This document shows positions 35,377 to 45,942 of a DNA stretch of 64,000 nt, piece after piece; positions within the stretch are counted from its first letter, which is position 1; the number at the start of each line of letters is the position of its first letter. A model generated the notes under the pieces. That model was not told where the DNA came from. It did not search any database and worked only from the letters and a program-made list of their open reading frames with translations. This DNA is from Clostridiaceae bacterium M8S5 (GTDB lineage: Bacteria > Bacillota > Clostridia > Tissierellales > MCWD3): the NCBI GenBank assembly GCA_029227815.1, contig CP118523.1, positions 2,976,001 through 3,040,000 of the forward strand. Reading direction: 5' to 3'. The translations under genes were made by a program, and so were the position numbers.

Positions 35377-35985
35377 TTAAAACCCTAACTCTTCATCTAT
35401 TATAACTACAATCATTCTATTAGGGTCATATTGCCCTTCTATTATCACATGGTTATAGCATACTCTTTCTATGCTCCTGCAATCAACACATGTTCCCACA
35501 TTCAAACATGGCGGATTATATCCTGCCCTTTTTGCGTTCAGTGCTGCTGCATGATTCCTTGCCCTTTCCTTTGCTTCTTCTAATGTACCTACTATTTTAT
35601 TTTTCCCTATTACTACTATTACTTTATCTGGCCCATATATCATCGCAGCTACTCTGTTTCCACTATGGTCTATATTGACCAGATGTCCCTCTACTGATAC
35701 TGCATTAGTACCTGTTATATACCAATCAGTTAATAATGATTTTTTCTTTAATTCTTTAACTTGTTCATCTGTTTTAGCCAATGTCTTATCATATACTATA
35801 TTTCCTCTACCCATTAGAATATTTGATATGTCCATCTTTTTTAATGTTTTTGAGTTTCCTATACCTACTGTAAGACTACTTGCAATCATATCTAGTATTT
35901 TGTAATTTGCTTCTTTAATATCATTACAACAAATAGCCTTTATATTTCTACTGTTGAGATTTTCAATCAACTTTTGGTATTTCAT
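35377..35985 (-). CDS. LUD domain protein (LutC/DUF162-like)
   Basis: The 202-aa protein carries the LUD-domain blocks TVGIGNSKTLKKM, YITGTNAVSVEGHLVNIDHSGNRVAAMIYGPDKVIVVIGKNKIV and a Cys cluster CLNVGTCVDCRSIERVC. LUD proteins relate to lactate-utilisation LutB/LutC; stand-alone forms are of uncertain function. Its ATG overlaps the hutD stop (TAATG), so the two are translationally coupled. Confidence 0.85.
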   Translation of the reverse strand: MKYQKLIENLNSRNIKAICCNDIKEANYKILDMIASSLTVGIGNSKTLKKMDISNILMGRGNIVYDKTLAKTDEQVKELKKKSLLTDWYITGTNAVSVEGHLVNIDHSGNRVAAMIYGPDKVIVVIGKNKIVGTLEEAKERARNHAAALNAKRAGYNPPCLNVGTCVDCRSIERVCYNHVIIEGQYDPNRMIVVIIDEELGF

Positions 35986-36596
35986 TAATCCCTACTTCCC
36001 TTCAGTATTGTGGTTTTGATTACTTTGATACCATCTTCTTTATCATTTGTTAATGATGCTTCAAGGTTACTACAACCTTCTTTTATATCTATTATTAATA
36101 AATCTTCTTTATTTAGCAATATATCATCATCTTTTAATCTAATACGAGTATCATCTTTTAAACAATATATCACTTCTGTTTTGCACTCTCCGTTTTTGGT
36201 ACTTAAGTCAATATAGGTAGAATTCATTATTTCTACTTGTCCTGTATATCCATGGGTTAACATTAAGTTGAAATCTCTAACTTTTCCAAAACTTTTTGTT
36301 ACCCAATCTCCGTCAAATGTATCCTGTTCACCTTCTTCTAACTCTACACTATAATGTCCTATATGTTCTAGCTTTAATCTTCCCTCTAGTACCATGAGTA
36401 CTCTTTTTATCTCAGGTAAATGAGTAAATGTTGATTTTTCTACATTTACTGTTGCTGAACTAAGTCTCCATAAAAAATTCCTTTGTTTATAGTTACTATT
36501 TGGTGGGTATATAAACAATTCTGTTGTTTTTCCTCCTGACCAGTTACTGGTTATTTGCTGTTTCTTTTTGATTATTTTAATATCATACTTTTTCAT
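35985..36596 (-). CDS. HutD/Ves family protein
   Basis: The 203-aa cupin-like protein includes SGGKTTELFIYPP and FLWRLSSATVNVEKSTFTHLPEIKRVLMVLEG, the recognisable N-terminal half of HutD. In other bacteria hutD is near histidine-utilisation genes; none are here, so the role is open. It lies 9 bp after the ROK kinase gene and is coupled to the LUD gene: one three-gene operon. Confidence 0.85.
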   Translation of the reverse strand: MKKYDIKIIKKKQQITSNWSGGKTTELFIYPPNSNYKQRNFLWRLSSATVNVEKSTFTHLPEIKRVLMVLEGRLKLEHIGHYSVELEEGEQDTFDGDWVTKSFGKVRDFNLMLTHGYTGQVEIMNSTYIDLSTKNGECKTEVIYCLKDDTRIRLKDDDILLNKEDLLIIDIKEGCSNLEASLTNDKEDGIKVIKTTILKGSRD

Positions 36597-36605
36597 ATAT
36601 CACCT

Positions 36606-37538
36606 CTATGATTCACATTTACATAGCATAGCTGCTCCTATTATTCCTGCTTGATTTCCTGATTGTGACAACTTTATTTCTGCTATAGGCATATCACTAT
36701 AGTTTTTGTCTTTCCCTATTTCTTTTTTTACCATATCTAAAAGATAATCTCCTGCTCCAGATATACCTCCTCCGATTGCTATAACCTGTGGATCTAATAT
36801 ACATATTATATTCTGAATACCCATCGCTAAATATTTGACAAGTCTGTTGACACTTTTTTGTGCTAATTTATCTCCTTTTTTTGCACAATCAAAAACTGCT
36901 TTTGCATCTATTGTGTTGCCTCTTAACATACTCTCTTCATCTGTTTCTTTTAGTAATTTTTCTGTATATTTTATAATAGCTGTTGACGAAGCAAATGTTT
37001 CAAAACATCCATTTTTCCCACAATTACAATCATAGAAATTCTCTCCTATTATCATATGCCCTAATTCTGCTCCGATTCTGTGATGCCCTCTATATACCTT
37101 GTTATCTATTATTATCCCGGAACCTATTCCTGTCCCAAGCGTTATAAAGACTCCACTTTCAGCTTCTTTCATTGCTCCTATATATTTCTCTGCTATTGCT
37201 GCTACTGTAGCATCATTATCTATATAAATATCTTTGCCCAACGCCATTTTTAGTTTTTCTGTTACCTTCACTCCATACCAATTTAAATTTACACAAGAAA
37301 TTACATTTCCTACATCATCTACTAATCCCGGTACTCCTATTCCTACTCCTTCGATATCTGATAATTTTAAATTGGACATCTCTATTACTTTTAATATTGT
37401 ATTTTTTATGTCGTCTATTATTTCATCTGAACTTCTTGTAGCTAAAGTCTTTACTGATACTTTATTAAGTATATTGTGCTTACTGTCTACTATCCCAACA
37501 GCAATATTTGTTCCTCCTAAATCCACTCCGATAAACAA
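36606..37538 (-). CDS. glcK: ROK family glucokinase
   Basis: TTG 37538 (MFIGVDLGGTNIAVGIVD) is the likely start because AAGGAGGAG sits 6 nt before it; 310 aa. It contains the ATP motif DLGGTN, ITLGTGIGSGIII, the ROK signature ELGHMII and the zinc motif CNCGKNGCFETFAS, so it should be an active sugar kinase making glucose-6-phosphate or a close analogue. It is first in the operon with hutD and the LUD gene. Confidence 0.88.
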   Translation of the reverse strand: MFIGVDLGGTNIAVGIVDSKHNILNKVSVKTLATRSSDEIIDDIKNTILKVIEMSNLKLSDIEGVGIGVPGLVDDVGNVISCVNLNWYGVKVTEKLKMALGKDIYIDNDATVAAIAEKYIGAMKEAESGVFITLGTGIGSGIIIDNKVYRGHHRIGAELGHMIIGENFYDCNCGKNGCFETFASSTAIIKYTEKLLKETDEESMLRGNTIDAKAVFDCAKKGDKLAQKSVNRLVKYLAMGIQNIICILDPQVIAIGGGISGAGDYLLDMVKKEIGKDKNYSDMPIAEIKLSQSGNQAGIIGAAMLCKCES

Positions 37539-37587
37539 TTTAATCTCCTCCTTATTTTTTAACACTATAATATAAACAACTTATTTT

Positions 37588-38442
37588 TTAAACTCTATAA
37601 ATATCATTCATTATAAACTTGCCATTTTTCATTTCTATAGTACATTTATAGTTATACATGTAGCCCATTTGATCTTCATCTAATAATTCTAACACAAGTA
37701 AAATTTCAATTTTTTTATCATATTTGTCAATCGTATATTCTTTTATATTGATTGTTGATATGTTATTAAATTGACTTTTTATTTCGTATATAATTTCTTT
37801 GATATCGCCACTTTCCTGATATGAGTTTCTCATTCGTGCTGCACTACTATAATCCTTATTTACGATATAATCACAGTACGTTCTAATTAAACTAATAGGA
37901 CTTTGATATTTTTTTAATATTAATTCACTGGTTGTAATTGTATCTTTTATACTATAGTATTTTATGAATTTATCACATCTTTTACCTTCTACGAGAATCT
38001 GAATTCCTATATTGCTTCTATAATCACAAATTGTGTTAACTAACGAATACAATATAAGTGCTTCTTTTTGCTCGTTTATGTCTAGTTCTTTAATTGTTTT
38101 GGATAAATTCAAATATATTATTCCATCTTTTTCTAATATCGATATTATTTTTACATCGTTTGGTATAATATCAACTCTATCTTTACTTACTGGCCCTGTT
38201 AATAGCTCATTTATAATTACATTTTTCAAAGTGTTTTTATCGCTTTTTACTACTCTTTTTTCTACAGATAATCTATCTTCTGTCTTATTGGCAAAATATA
38301 AGCTTATATTTGAGTTTAAATTATAAGCATATGGTTCTATAATTGGCCATTGTTTTTCATCCTCATTTTTGTAAAACTCTTTACCACATCCAGCAAGAAT
38401 AAACGTCAACATACAAGCTATTATTAGTATCTTTTTATACAT
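37588..38442 (-). CDS. GerMN-domain lipoprotein
   Basis: 284 aa. The lipobox LTFILAGCGKEF marks it as a lipoprotein. A GerMN domain follows (VVKSDKNTLKNVIINELLTGPVSK..LYLNLSKTIKEL). A ~130-aa C-terminal region with a YxDYIVNKDYSSAARM block resembles a protein-folding or transport-associated domain. It starts 7 bp after the histidine-kinase gene with RBS CAGGAGGTAG, so it belongs to that operon, as YycH/LpqB-like partners often do. Confidence 0.85.
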   Translation of the reverse strand: MYKKILIIACMLTFILAGCGKEFYKNEDEKQWPIIEPYAYNLNSNISLYFANKTEDRLSVEKRVVKSDKNTLKNVIINELLTGPVSKDRVDIIPNDVKIISILEKDGIIYLNLSKTIKELDINEQKEALILYSLVNTICDYRSNIGIQILVEGKRCDKFIKYYSIKDTITTSELILKKYQSPISLIRTYCDYIVNKDYSSAARMRNSYQESGDIKEIIYEIKSQFNNISTINIKEYTIDKYDKKIEILLVLELLDEDQMGYMYNYKCTIEMKNGKFIMNDIYRV

Positions 38443-38449
38443 ATTTTAA

Positions 38450-39865
38450 CTACCTCCTGCCTTGATAGATATCTTGACTATCAATTGGTATCCTAATAAA
38501 AAACGATGTCCCTTTTCCTAAGACACTTTTTATGTCTATAAAACCTTGATGAAGTGCTACTATTTGGTGTGCTATTGAAAGCCCTAAGCCTGTACCTCCA
38601 GTGTTTCTTGTCCTAGCTTTATCAACTCTATAAAATCTCTCAAATATATGCTCTATATCTTTCTCTGGGATCCCTATACCTGTATCTTTAACTTCTATGA
38701 CCATATTGTTTTCTTCTTTTGATAAGCTAACAACAATCTTTCCTCCATTTGGAGTATATTTTATTGCATTGTGTATTATATTTATTATTGACTGATGCAT
38801 TTTATCAACATCTACATCCATTTGCACTTGGTCTATTTGGTCATACTTAATGGCTATATCTTTTTCTTTAGCTATCGGCTTCATTCTCTGTATAATTTTT
38901 TCTAGAAGATAATTAATATAAACTGTTTGATAGTTTAATGTGATTTTTTTGCTATCTAAATTTACTAGCTCTAGTAAATTGTCTATTATTTTTGTTAGTC
39001 TATCTACTTCTGAATCAATATCCGTTAAAAAATCTTTATAGATATCTACATTTACTTCATTTTCAAGTAGCAATGAACCAGATAGTAACTTTATAGCGCA
39101 AAGTGGTGTTTTAAGCTCATGTGACACATTTGCTACAAAATCTTTTCTTTGCATGTCCACTTGACTAAGTTGAGTGCTAAATAAATTGAATGTATTAGCT
39201 AATCTTTTAAATTCATCATTTGTATCAACTGTTACTATTTGACCTAATTTACCCATAGACATATTACTTATAGTTTTAGTAAATTTCTTTATTGGACTAA
39301 GTAAATAATCTGACATAACTATACCTATTACAGTAGTTATTACTGCACAAATTATATAAATAAGATATAATGTCTTTTTTAAATTGTCCATTTTTATAAA
39401 TATATCATCTATTGATGTAGATAACAAAACCGCACCTATTAACACTTCGTTTTTATATATTGGAACAGCAGTGTATATTGTATTTCCTATGTTTTCTAAA
39501 TAATAAGTTCCCGTACTGTTCTTTCCCTTTAGTGCCTCGTTTATTTCTCTATGATTTAACTTTACATTAACTAGTTTATCATAAGAATCAGCTACTACTA
39601 CGCCTTTATTATTTGTCATTAATATTCTTGATCCAAAATCTTTACTCAAGTTATACATTATGTTTTGTACTACAGCTATATGGTAATCATATTCACTACC
39701 ACTGTAATGTTTTAATCTATTTGCTGTCATATTTGCTTTCGTAAATTCTTCTACATGCCTATTTTCTAGATCTGTACTTATTACTTTTTCTACTATCAAT
39801 ATATTTAAAACTATCATAAATATAAATATCAATAATAAATAGGTGGAAATAAATTTCCACCTCAT
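38450..39865 (-). CDS. Sensor histidine kinase (PhoR/WalK type)
   Basis: Start uncertain: ATG 39865 (MRWKFISTYLLLIF) fits the family, though AGGAAG is 18 nt away; a TTG at 39916 would overlap the regulator gene. Two membrane segments (~7-25; LIYIICAVITTVIGIVMSDY) bracket an extracytoplasmic sensor, then HAMP, phospho-acceptor His in NVSHELKTPL, IINIIHNAIKYTPNGG (N box) and GGTGLGLSIAHQIV (G box). No PAS domain is seen. It follows the response-regulator gene directly and should phosphorylate it; the signal is unknown, probably envelope stress or phosphate. Confidence 0.9.
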   Translation of the reverse strand: MRWKFISTYLLLIFIFMIVLNILIVEKVISTDLENRHVEEFTKANMTANRLKHYSGSEYDYHIAVVQNIMYNLSKDFGSRILMTNNKGVVVADSYDKLVNVKLNHREINEALKGKNSTGTYYLENIGNTIYTAVPIYKNEVLIGAVLLSTSIDDIFIKMDNLKKTLYLIYIICAVITTVIGIVMSDYLLSPIKKFTKTISNMSMGKLGQIVTVDTNDEFKRLANTFNLFSTQLSQVDMQRKDFVANVSHELKTPLCAIKLLSGSLLLENEVNVDIYKDFLTDIDSEVDRLTKIIDNLLELVNLDSKKITLNYQTVYINYLLEKIIQRMKPIAKEKDIAIKYDQIDQVQMDVDVDKMHQSIINIIHNAIKYTPNGGKIVVSLSKEENNMVIEVKDTGIGIPEKDIEHIFERFYRVDKARTRNTGGTGLGLSIAHQIVALHQGFIDIKSVLGKGTSFFIRIPIDSQDIYQGRR

Positions 39866-39887
39866 GCTAATGAATTTATTATTCTTC

Positions 39888-40580
39888 CTAAGATTTATTC
39901 CTAAAATAGTAACCAACTCCCCATTTGGTTAGTATATATTCTGCTTGGCTAGAGTTTTCTTCTATCTTTTCTCTTAATCTTCTAATATGAACATCTACTG
40001 TTCTTAAATCGCCAAAATACTCATATCCCCATATTATTTCTAGTAATTCTTCTCTAGTGAATATCTTTCCAGGATTAGTCGTAAGCAATAATAGTAAGTC
40101 AAATTCTTTCGCTGTTAAATTTATTTCTTTATTTCTTATACTAACTTTTCTTCCTAAAGTATTTATTGTGAAACCATCAAGTTGTATAATCTGCTCACCG
40201 AGTTTCATATCTTTATGATTAACTCTTCTGAGTATAGCTTTTATGCGTGCTTTTAGTTCTAAGATATTAAACGGCTTTGTCATATAATCATCTGCTCCAT
40301 ATTCCAGCCCAAGTATCTTGTTAATATCTTCTCCTTTTGCTGTAAGCATTATGATAGGAACTTGCGAGATTTCTCTTACTTTTTGACAAACTTCTAATCC
40401 ATCCATTACTGGTAACATTAAATCTAATATTATTAAATCATATTGTTCTGCTTTAGCTTTGTCAAAGGCTTCCTTCCCATCATATGCAATATCAACTTCA
40501 TAATTATCTTGCTCTAAACTATATTTTAAACCTTTAACCAATAATGGCTCATCATCAACAATTAATATTCTACTACCCAT
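39888..40580 (-). CDS. OmpR/PhoB-family response regulator
   Basis: The 230-aa protein has a receiver domain (acidic pocket VDDEP, phospho-Asp in DLIILDLMLPVMDG, Lys in YMTKPF) and a C-terminal winged helix (EINLTAKEFDLLLLL..TREELLEIIWGY..TVDVHIRRLREKIE). It is of the WalR/PhoP group. It opens the operon regulator-kinase-GerMN lipoprotein; RBS TTGAGGTGAT. Confidence 0.92.
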   Translation of the reverse strand: MGSRILIVDDEPLLVKGLKYSLEQDNYEVDIAYDGKEAFDKAKAEQYDLIILDLMLPVMDGLEVCQKVREISQVPIIMLTAKGEDINKILGLEYGADDYMTKPFNILELKARIKAILRRVNHKDMKLGEQIIQLDGFTINTLGRKVSIRNKEINLTAKEFDLLLLLTTNPGKIFTREELLEIIWGYEYFGDLRTVDVHIRRLREKIEENSSQAEYILTKWGVGYYFRNKS

Positions 40581-40731
40581 TTTAAATCACCTCAAAATTT
40601 TATCTGATAAGAACATTTGTTGTTACTCAATTACTTAATTTTATTTATAGTGCTTTATTTCTACATATTTCTATCATAGTCCTTCAAATCACAACTTTAT
40701 TTTATACTAAGTTCTCCTATCATCCAATTTA

Positions 40732-42648
40732 TTATTGTTTTTTGATTAGGATTCTAACATCTTCTTTTCTCTTTGTGATTTTCTTCTCATCAAAATACTC
40801 TAATAAATACATTGCATATTTTCTAGACGTATTGAGACTATCTCTAAAACCTGAGAGCGTTATTTCTCCCAAGTTCTCACTAATACCAACTAATATATCT
40901 ATTGCATCTTGGTATGCTTCTTTGTGAATGTAAATTCCATCTTTAATTCTTAAAATCTCACCATTATCTATCATAGCATCAAAAACTTCATTTACATGCT
41001 CTATATTATCACCTAATAAGTTGATAATAGACTCTCTTTTTTCTGGTGCAAACTTGTTACTTAAGTAATATGTTTTAATCTTTTCTTTGATTTTATTTTG
41101 CTCATCAGTAAATTTAACTACAAATTCAAATATGGATATTTTGTCATTTGTTTGCTTTATAATATTGTCTTCTTCTAATATGCTTATAATATTGTCAAAT
41201 ATATTTGTTTTTATATTACTAAGGAATTTACTTCTTAGTTCTTCTTTTAATACTCCTGCCTGTAATGAATTTTTTTTATGATATTCCTTTAAAAACTCTG
41301 ATATACTTTCTTTTAAATTGTCATAATAATCTCTATGGATTATATAATTGTCATTTGATATTCTCATGTTTATTATTTTATTGTTTGATTCCAAATCACT
41401 GATAACGTTTTCTAGCTTATTCAGACTTATTGCAGTAATAGTTGATAGTAGCTTTATATTTGGTATTTGAGCACTTTTATCTTTTATTATCTTTTCTATT
41501 ACTTCATCATTATCACCTTTATCTTTAACTTCTAATTCTTTAATTACTTCCTCATCAAACCTTTTATGCCTTTGAGGATTTGTTTCTAATACTTCTCCAC
41601 CTCCTATTGTAGTCATCGGAGAATAAAATCTAATAATAAATTTGTCCTTTCGTTTAGTAGCTATAGCTTCTTCTAATCTGAGTTGTGCATAACACGATTC
41701 TCCAGGAGTTAAGTTATCTTTATCAAGTAATATAACTCTACATAAAACCTCGTTTGATCCAATATACAATCTTACCCTACTTCTGTTTTCTACAACTCTT
41801 GGTGAATGTTCAAGCAAATTGATTTTTACATCTAACACATCTGTTGAAATCATAGCACCTGCTAGTGAGAGCACATTTCCTCTGTCTATCTGTTCTTTTT
41901 TTAACCCAGCCACGTTTATAGCTACACGCTGACCTGCATAAGCATGTTCTTGGCTGTCAGAATGAACTTGTAATGACCTTATCTTTGATTTTAAGCCTTT
42001 AGGATATATTTCTATTTCATCTCCTACTGATAAAGTACCTTCTATAAGTGTTCCTGTTACTATTGTACCAAAACCAGTCATAGTAAATACTCTGTCAACA
42101 GGTAATCTAGGCGTTTCCTCGACATCTCTATCTTGTACTGATTTTGTCATATCATCAATAAGCCCTACTAGTTTGTCTACACCAGTTTTATCAGTTGATG
42201 ACACGCTTAGTATTTCACTCTCTTCTAAAAAAGTATCCTTTAAACTATCTCTTACATCTTCTTTTACAAGCTCTAGCCATTCTTCATCTACTAAATCTGA
42301 TTTTGTAAGTGCTACTAACCCTTTTTTTATACCTAACATATTGAGTATATCCAAATGTTCCTTTGTCTGAGGCATCACGCCCTCATCTGCGGCTATCACG
42401 AGTACAACTATATCCATACCTACTACTCCTGCTAGCATGTTCTTTATGAACCTCTCATGCCCTGGTACGTCTATTATACCTGCTCTTCTCCCACTTGGTA
42501 AATCAAAATAAGTAAATCCAAGCTCAATTGTTATCCCACGTTCTTTTTCTTCTGCTAGCCTATCTGTCTCTCTTCCAGTTATAGCTTTTATCAGAGTTGT
42601 TTTTCCATGATCTATATGACCTGCTGTACCGATTATTATATTTTTCAT
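40732..42648 (-). CDS. selB: Selenocysteine-specific elongation factor SelB
   Basis: The 638-aa protein has EF-Tu-like GTPase motifs ([25 protein letters not shown]), domains II-III ([17 protein letters not shown]) and C-terminal winged-helix repeats ([28 protein letters not shown]) that bind the SECIS hairpin. It delivers Sec-tRNA to in-frame UGA codons. Its ATG overlaps the selA stop by 4 bp. With selA, selD and the tRNA-Sec the whole bacterial Sec system is present. Confidence 0.97.
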   Translation of the reverse strand: MKNIIIGTAGHIDHGKTTLIKAITGRETDRLAEEKERGITIELGFTYFDLPSGRRAGIIDVPGHERFIKNMLAGVVGMDIVVLVIAADEGVMPQTKEHLDILNMLGIKKGLVALTKSDLVDEEWLELVKEDVRDSLKDTFLEESEILSVSSTDKTGVDKLVGLIDDMTKSVQDRDVEETPRLPVDRVFTMTGFGTIVTGTLIEGTLSVGDEIEIYPKGLKSKIRSLQVHSDSQEHAYAGQRVAINVAGLKKEQIDRGNVLSLAGAMISTDVLDVKINLLEHSPRVVENRSRVRLYIGSNEVLCRVILLDKDNLTPGESCYAQLRLEEAIATKRKDKFIIRFYSPMTTIGGGEVLETNPQRHKRFDEEVIKELEVKDKGDNDEVIEKIIKDKSAQIPNIKLLSTITAISLNKLENVISDLESNNKIINMRISNDNYIIHRDYYDNLKESISEFLKEYHKKNSLQAGVLKEELRSKFLSNIKTNIFDNIISILEEDNIIKQTNDKISIFEFVVKFTDEQNKIKEKIKTYYLSNKFAPEKRESIINLLGDNIEHVNEVFDAMIDNGEILRIKDGIYIHKEAYQDAIDILVGISENLGEITLSGFRDSLNTSRKYAMYLLEYFDEKKITKRKEDVRILIKKQ

Positions 42649-44072
42649 GAAAGTTCTCCTTCTATCTGCTTTAATACTTGTATAAAACCTTGTTTTATCT
42701 TGTCTATATCATTTGACTTAACCGTTCTCAAATCTAAGTACATCTTGTCATTATAAATCCTAGAAATTATAGGCACCTCTACTTTCCTCAACATATTCTC
42801 TAAGTTATTTATGCTTATATTCTTTGATGTAATTTCTACTGCATAGCTTGGTATCCTCTCTAGAGGCATAGCTCCTCCACCTACTTGAGAATATACATTG
42901 GCTGTACTGTATTGTAATAACTTATTTTCATCAATAGCTTCTAGCTCACATTTTAATGACTCTACATCTACTTTTATTTGGTCTACAGCTTTAGTCAACA
43001 TTCTCAAAGTTGGTATGTTTTTTATTGCTTCTTCTTCATCTAGATAATACTTTAGTGTAGTTTCAAGTGCTGTTATTGTAAATTTATCTACTCTAAAAGC
43101 TCTAGTTAGTGGGTTCTTTTTCATCTTATCTATATATTCTTTTTTACCTACAATTATGCCTGCTTGTGGTCCGCCTAAGAGTTTGTCTCCACTAAAGGTT
43201 ACTATATCTACTCCCTTCTTTAGTGATTCTTGTACTGTTGGCTCATAACTAAGTCCATATTTAGTTAAATCTATAAGTACACCACTTCCAATATCCTCTA
43301 TTACAGGGATTTCGTTTTTCTTTCCTATAGATACCATATCATCTAATGACACGCTCTCAGTAAATCCGACTATTCTATAGTTACTTGTGTGTACTTTTAG
43401 TAGCGCTGCCGTATCTTCACCTATTGCATTTTCATAGTCTCTAGCATGTGTTTTATTTGTTGTACCAACATCCACTAATTTTGCACCACTTTGCTCCATC
43501 ACATCTGGTATTCTAAAAGAACCTCCGATTTCGACTAATTCACCTCTTGAAACAACAACTTCTTTTTCCTTTGCCATAGTACTTAGTACTAACATAACTG
43601 CTGCAGCATTATTATTAACTACTATAGTAGCCTCTGCACCAGTGATTTTTCTTATTATATATTCTATATGACTATATCTTGAACCTCTTTTACCATAAAA
43701 TAGATCGTATTCTAAATTAGAATATGATCTTGATAACTCACTCAACTTTTCTGCTGCCTCATTACTAAGGAGTGATCTGCCAAGATTAGTATGAACTACT
43801 GTTCCTGTGCAATTTATAACACTTTTTAACTTGTTATCGTTTTTATCTCTAACTTTATATATAATTCTACCATATAAACCAGATAATAAATCTTTAAACT
43901 CCTGCTCGCTTGTTATAACACCTTCAGCTATAGCTTTCCTCATAGCTTCAATTTCTTCTCTAACAGCTTCTAGTACAATAACTCTAGATACTGTATCTAA
44001 AATGCTACTAACTTCCTGTGTTCCCAATATGTCATCAACTTTGGGAAGCATACTAAATAACTTTCTATTCAT
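42645..44072 (-). CDS. selA: L-seryl-tRNA(Sec) selenium transferase SelA
   Basis: Start at ATG 44072 (MNRKLFSMLPKVDDIL) behind AGGATGG; a GTG at 44090 is less likely. 475 aa. PLP-dependent fold: NCTGTVVHTNLGRSLLS, IGSGVLIDL, and the PLP lysine in TFSGDKLLGGPQAG. It converts Ser-tRNA(Sec) to Sec-tRNA(Sec) with selenophosphate. It lies 25 bp after selD and overlaps selB; one operon. Confidence 0.97.
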   Translation of the reverse strand: MNRKLFSMLPKVDDILGTQEVSSILDTVSRVIVLEAVREEIEAMRKAIAEGVITSEQEFKDLLSGLYGRIIYKVRDKNDNKLKSVINCTGTVVHTNLGRSLLSNEAAEKLSELSRSYSNLEYDLFYGKRGSRYSHIEYIIRKITGAEATIVVNNNAAAVMLVLSTMAKEKEVVVSRGELVEIGGSFRIPDVMEQSGAKLVDVGTTNKTHARDYENAIGEDTAALLKVHTSNYRIVGFTESVSLDDMVSIGKKNEIPVIEDIGSGVLIDLTKYGLSYEPTVQESLKKGVDIVTFSGDKLLGGPQAGIIVGKKEYIDKMKKNPLTRAFRVDKFTITALETTLKYYLDEEEAIKNIPTLRMLTKAVDQIKVDVESLKCELEAIDENKLLQYSTANVYSQVGGGAMPLERIPSYAVEITSKNISINNLENMLRKVEVPIISRIYNDKMYLDLRTVKSNDIDKIKQGFIQVLKQIEGELS

Positions 44073-44097
44073 TTGCACCATCCTAATCACAACTTGT

Positions 44098-45141
44098 CTA
44101 TTCTACTATTATGCTATACTGTTGTTTATCGAGTACTTCTCCAATTATTTTACATTCAATAGGATTTTCTTTCAATTTGTTCATCATAATATCTGCTTTT
44201 TCTTTTGGAACTGATATTAACAATCCTCCTGAAGTCTGAGGATCATAAAGTATATCTGATATCTCTTCTTTGATATCTTCTGATATATTAACCTTATCTC
44301 CTATATATTTCATATTAGCATAAGCTCCTGCTGGAACTAATCCCATAGAAGCTAATTCTTTTGCTTCTTCTATTATAGGTATATTTTTTATGTCTAGTTT
44401 TAAGCTAACTGAACTACCTTCTGCCATCTCTAATGCGTGTCCTAGTAGTCCAAAACCTGTTACATCTGTCATGCTGTTAACTCCAACTTCTATAGCAATA
44501 TCTTTTGCAAATTTATTTAGCGTTGTCATATTTTTAACAGCTATTTTATAGGTTTCATCTGATACCATTTGAGCCTTTATAGCTGTATTAATTATTCCTA
44601 CTCCTAAAGGTTTGGTTAATATTAAAACATCTCCAACTTTAGCATTGGCATTTGTTAATACTTCATCTGGGTGTACAAAGCCTGTAACTGTCAGCCCATA
44701 CTTAGGGACATCATCTTCTATTGTATGTCCTCCAACTATAAGAGCTCCTGCTTCTGATACCTTATCATATCCTCCCCTTAATATCTCACTCATTATATCT
44801 GGTGATAAGCAATCAGGAAAACATATGATATTCATAGCAAGCTTTGGCTCTCCTCCCATTGCATAAACATCACTTAGTGAATTTGTAGCTGCTATTTGCC
44901 CAAATACATATGGATCATCTACTACAGGTGTAAAAAAATCTACTGTTTGTATAATTGCATTGTCTTCTGCTACTTTATATACTGCAGCATCGTCTGAAGT
45001 CCCTATACCTACTAATAAATTATCATCATTTGGGTTTTTAGGTAAATGGCACAATACTTGTGCCAAGGTCTCTGGACCTATTTTAGCACCTCAACCAGCA
45101 TTTTTAGTCATTTCTGTTAGTCTTTTGTCCTTTAACGACAT
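44098..45141 (-). CDS. selD: Selenide, water dikinase SelD, itself a selenoprotein (Sec17)
   Basis: The true start is ATG 45141 (MSLKDKRLTEMTKNAG) with RBS GAGGTGAT. Codon 17 is TGA (45093-45091) in the context AG-U-GAK. Here the family has an active-site Cys or Sec, so the stop is read as selenocysteine. Simple ORF calling would begin after it at 45066. 347 aa in all. Later blocks are typical: TSDDAAVYK, SLSDVYAMGGEPKLAM, IVGGHTIEDD, MTDVTGFGLLGHALEMA and DPQTSGGLLISV. It makes selenophosphate for SelA. A hairpin suited as SECIS follows the UGA. Confidence 0.95.
45060..45089 (-). promoter_or_regulatory. Candidate bacterial SECIS hairpin in selD
   Basis: Directly after the UGA the mRNA can fold: GTGCTAA (45089-45083) with TTGGCAC (45066-45060, one G-U), a four-base bulge AATA on the 5' side, then GGTC / GACC with loop CAGA. 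Position and size match bacterial SECIS elements bound by SelB. Confidence 0.7.
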
Positions 45142-45151
45142 ATTTATCACC

Positions 45152-45748
45152 TCACTGTACATATATATATTTAGCTATATTCTCTAATGTCTTTTCTTTA
45201 ATTCCTTCTATATTCAATAATTCATTTATGTCCTTGAATTTCTTTTTTTGCCTATATTTTATTATACTGCTTGCTTTAACTTCCCCTATTCCAGGTATCT
45301 TATCTATAATATCTTGTTTTGTTGCTGTATTTATATTTATTTTTTCATCACTTTCTAAGTTATTAATTTCACCTATTTTGTATATGTGTACTTGTTGCTC
45401 GTCGTATAGTAATTTACTACAATTTATTTTATCTCTATCTGCCTTCTCAGTAAAACCTCCTGCTTTATTTACAGCATCTATTATTCTACTACCTTTTGAA
45501 AGTTCGTAAACTCCTGGCTTGGCTACAGCACCTGTTACATCTACACAGACAATTTCTTTTTCTTGTTTATTTTCATCTTTTTTTGTATCTATTTCATTGT
45601 TTGCGCTTATCTGCATCTCACACTTTATCTGATTAGATTTAAGTATTTTTACATCACTTTTTATCTTTACATTATACCCAACTAAACTGATATTTAATAT
45701 TACTAATATTAGTATAACTATTTGTTCTTTTTTTGTAAAGTTAAACAA
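45152..45748 (-). CDS. comEA: ComEA-like helix-hairpin-helix DNA-binding protein
   Basis: 198 aa, TTG start behind GGGAGTGAG. One N-terminal membrane anchor (QIVILILVILNISLVGYNV), a spacer, an SLBB domain (VDVTGAVAKPGVYELSKGSRIIDAV) and a C-terminal double HhH (NINTATKQDIIDKIPGIGEV; INELLNIEGIKEKTLENI). This is the standard form of the competence protein that binds incoming DNA at the membrane. comEB/comEC are not adjacent. Confidence 0.92.
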   Translation of the reverse strand: MFNFTKKEQIVILILVILNISLVGYNVKIKSDVKILKSNQIKCEMQISANNEIDTKKDENKQEKEIVCVDVTGAVAKPGVYELSKGSRIIDAVNKAGGFTEKADRDKINCSKLLYDEQQVHIYKIGEINNLESDEKININTATKQDIIDKIPGIGEVKASSIIKYRQKKKFKDINELLNIEGIKEKTLENIAKYIYVQ

Positions 45749-45942
45749 AACTGCTCACTCCCTTTATTTTGTAGTATATATTTTAAATTATACAATATTT
45801 TACCATATTTTTATACAGTATAGTACATTAGTTTTATTTTTTAACCAAAATAACTGTCATTAGACCATTACTAATTGTTGTTGCATGTTTTTTCTGTTAT
45901 ACTATAAAAGTACTTTTCACAATTTACTAAGAGGTGATTTTA

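Noticed and set aside
43807..44214. 135-codon plus-strand ORF across the selA/selD junction
   Set aside because: Antisense to two well-recognised genes; no RBS or motif.
45066..45141. selD start at the post-UGA codon
   Set aside because: The start there lacks an RBS and would omit the active site; the upstream ATG with GAGGTGAT and the UGA at the Sec position fit better.
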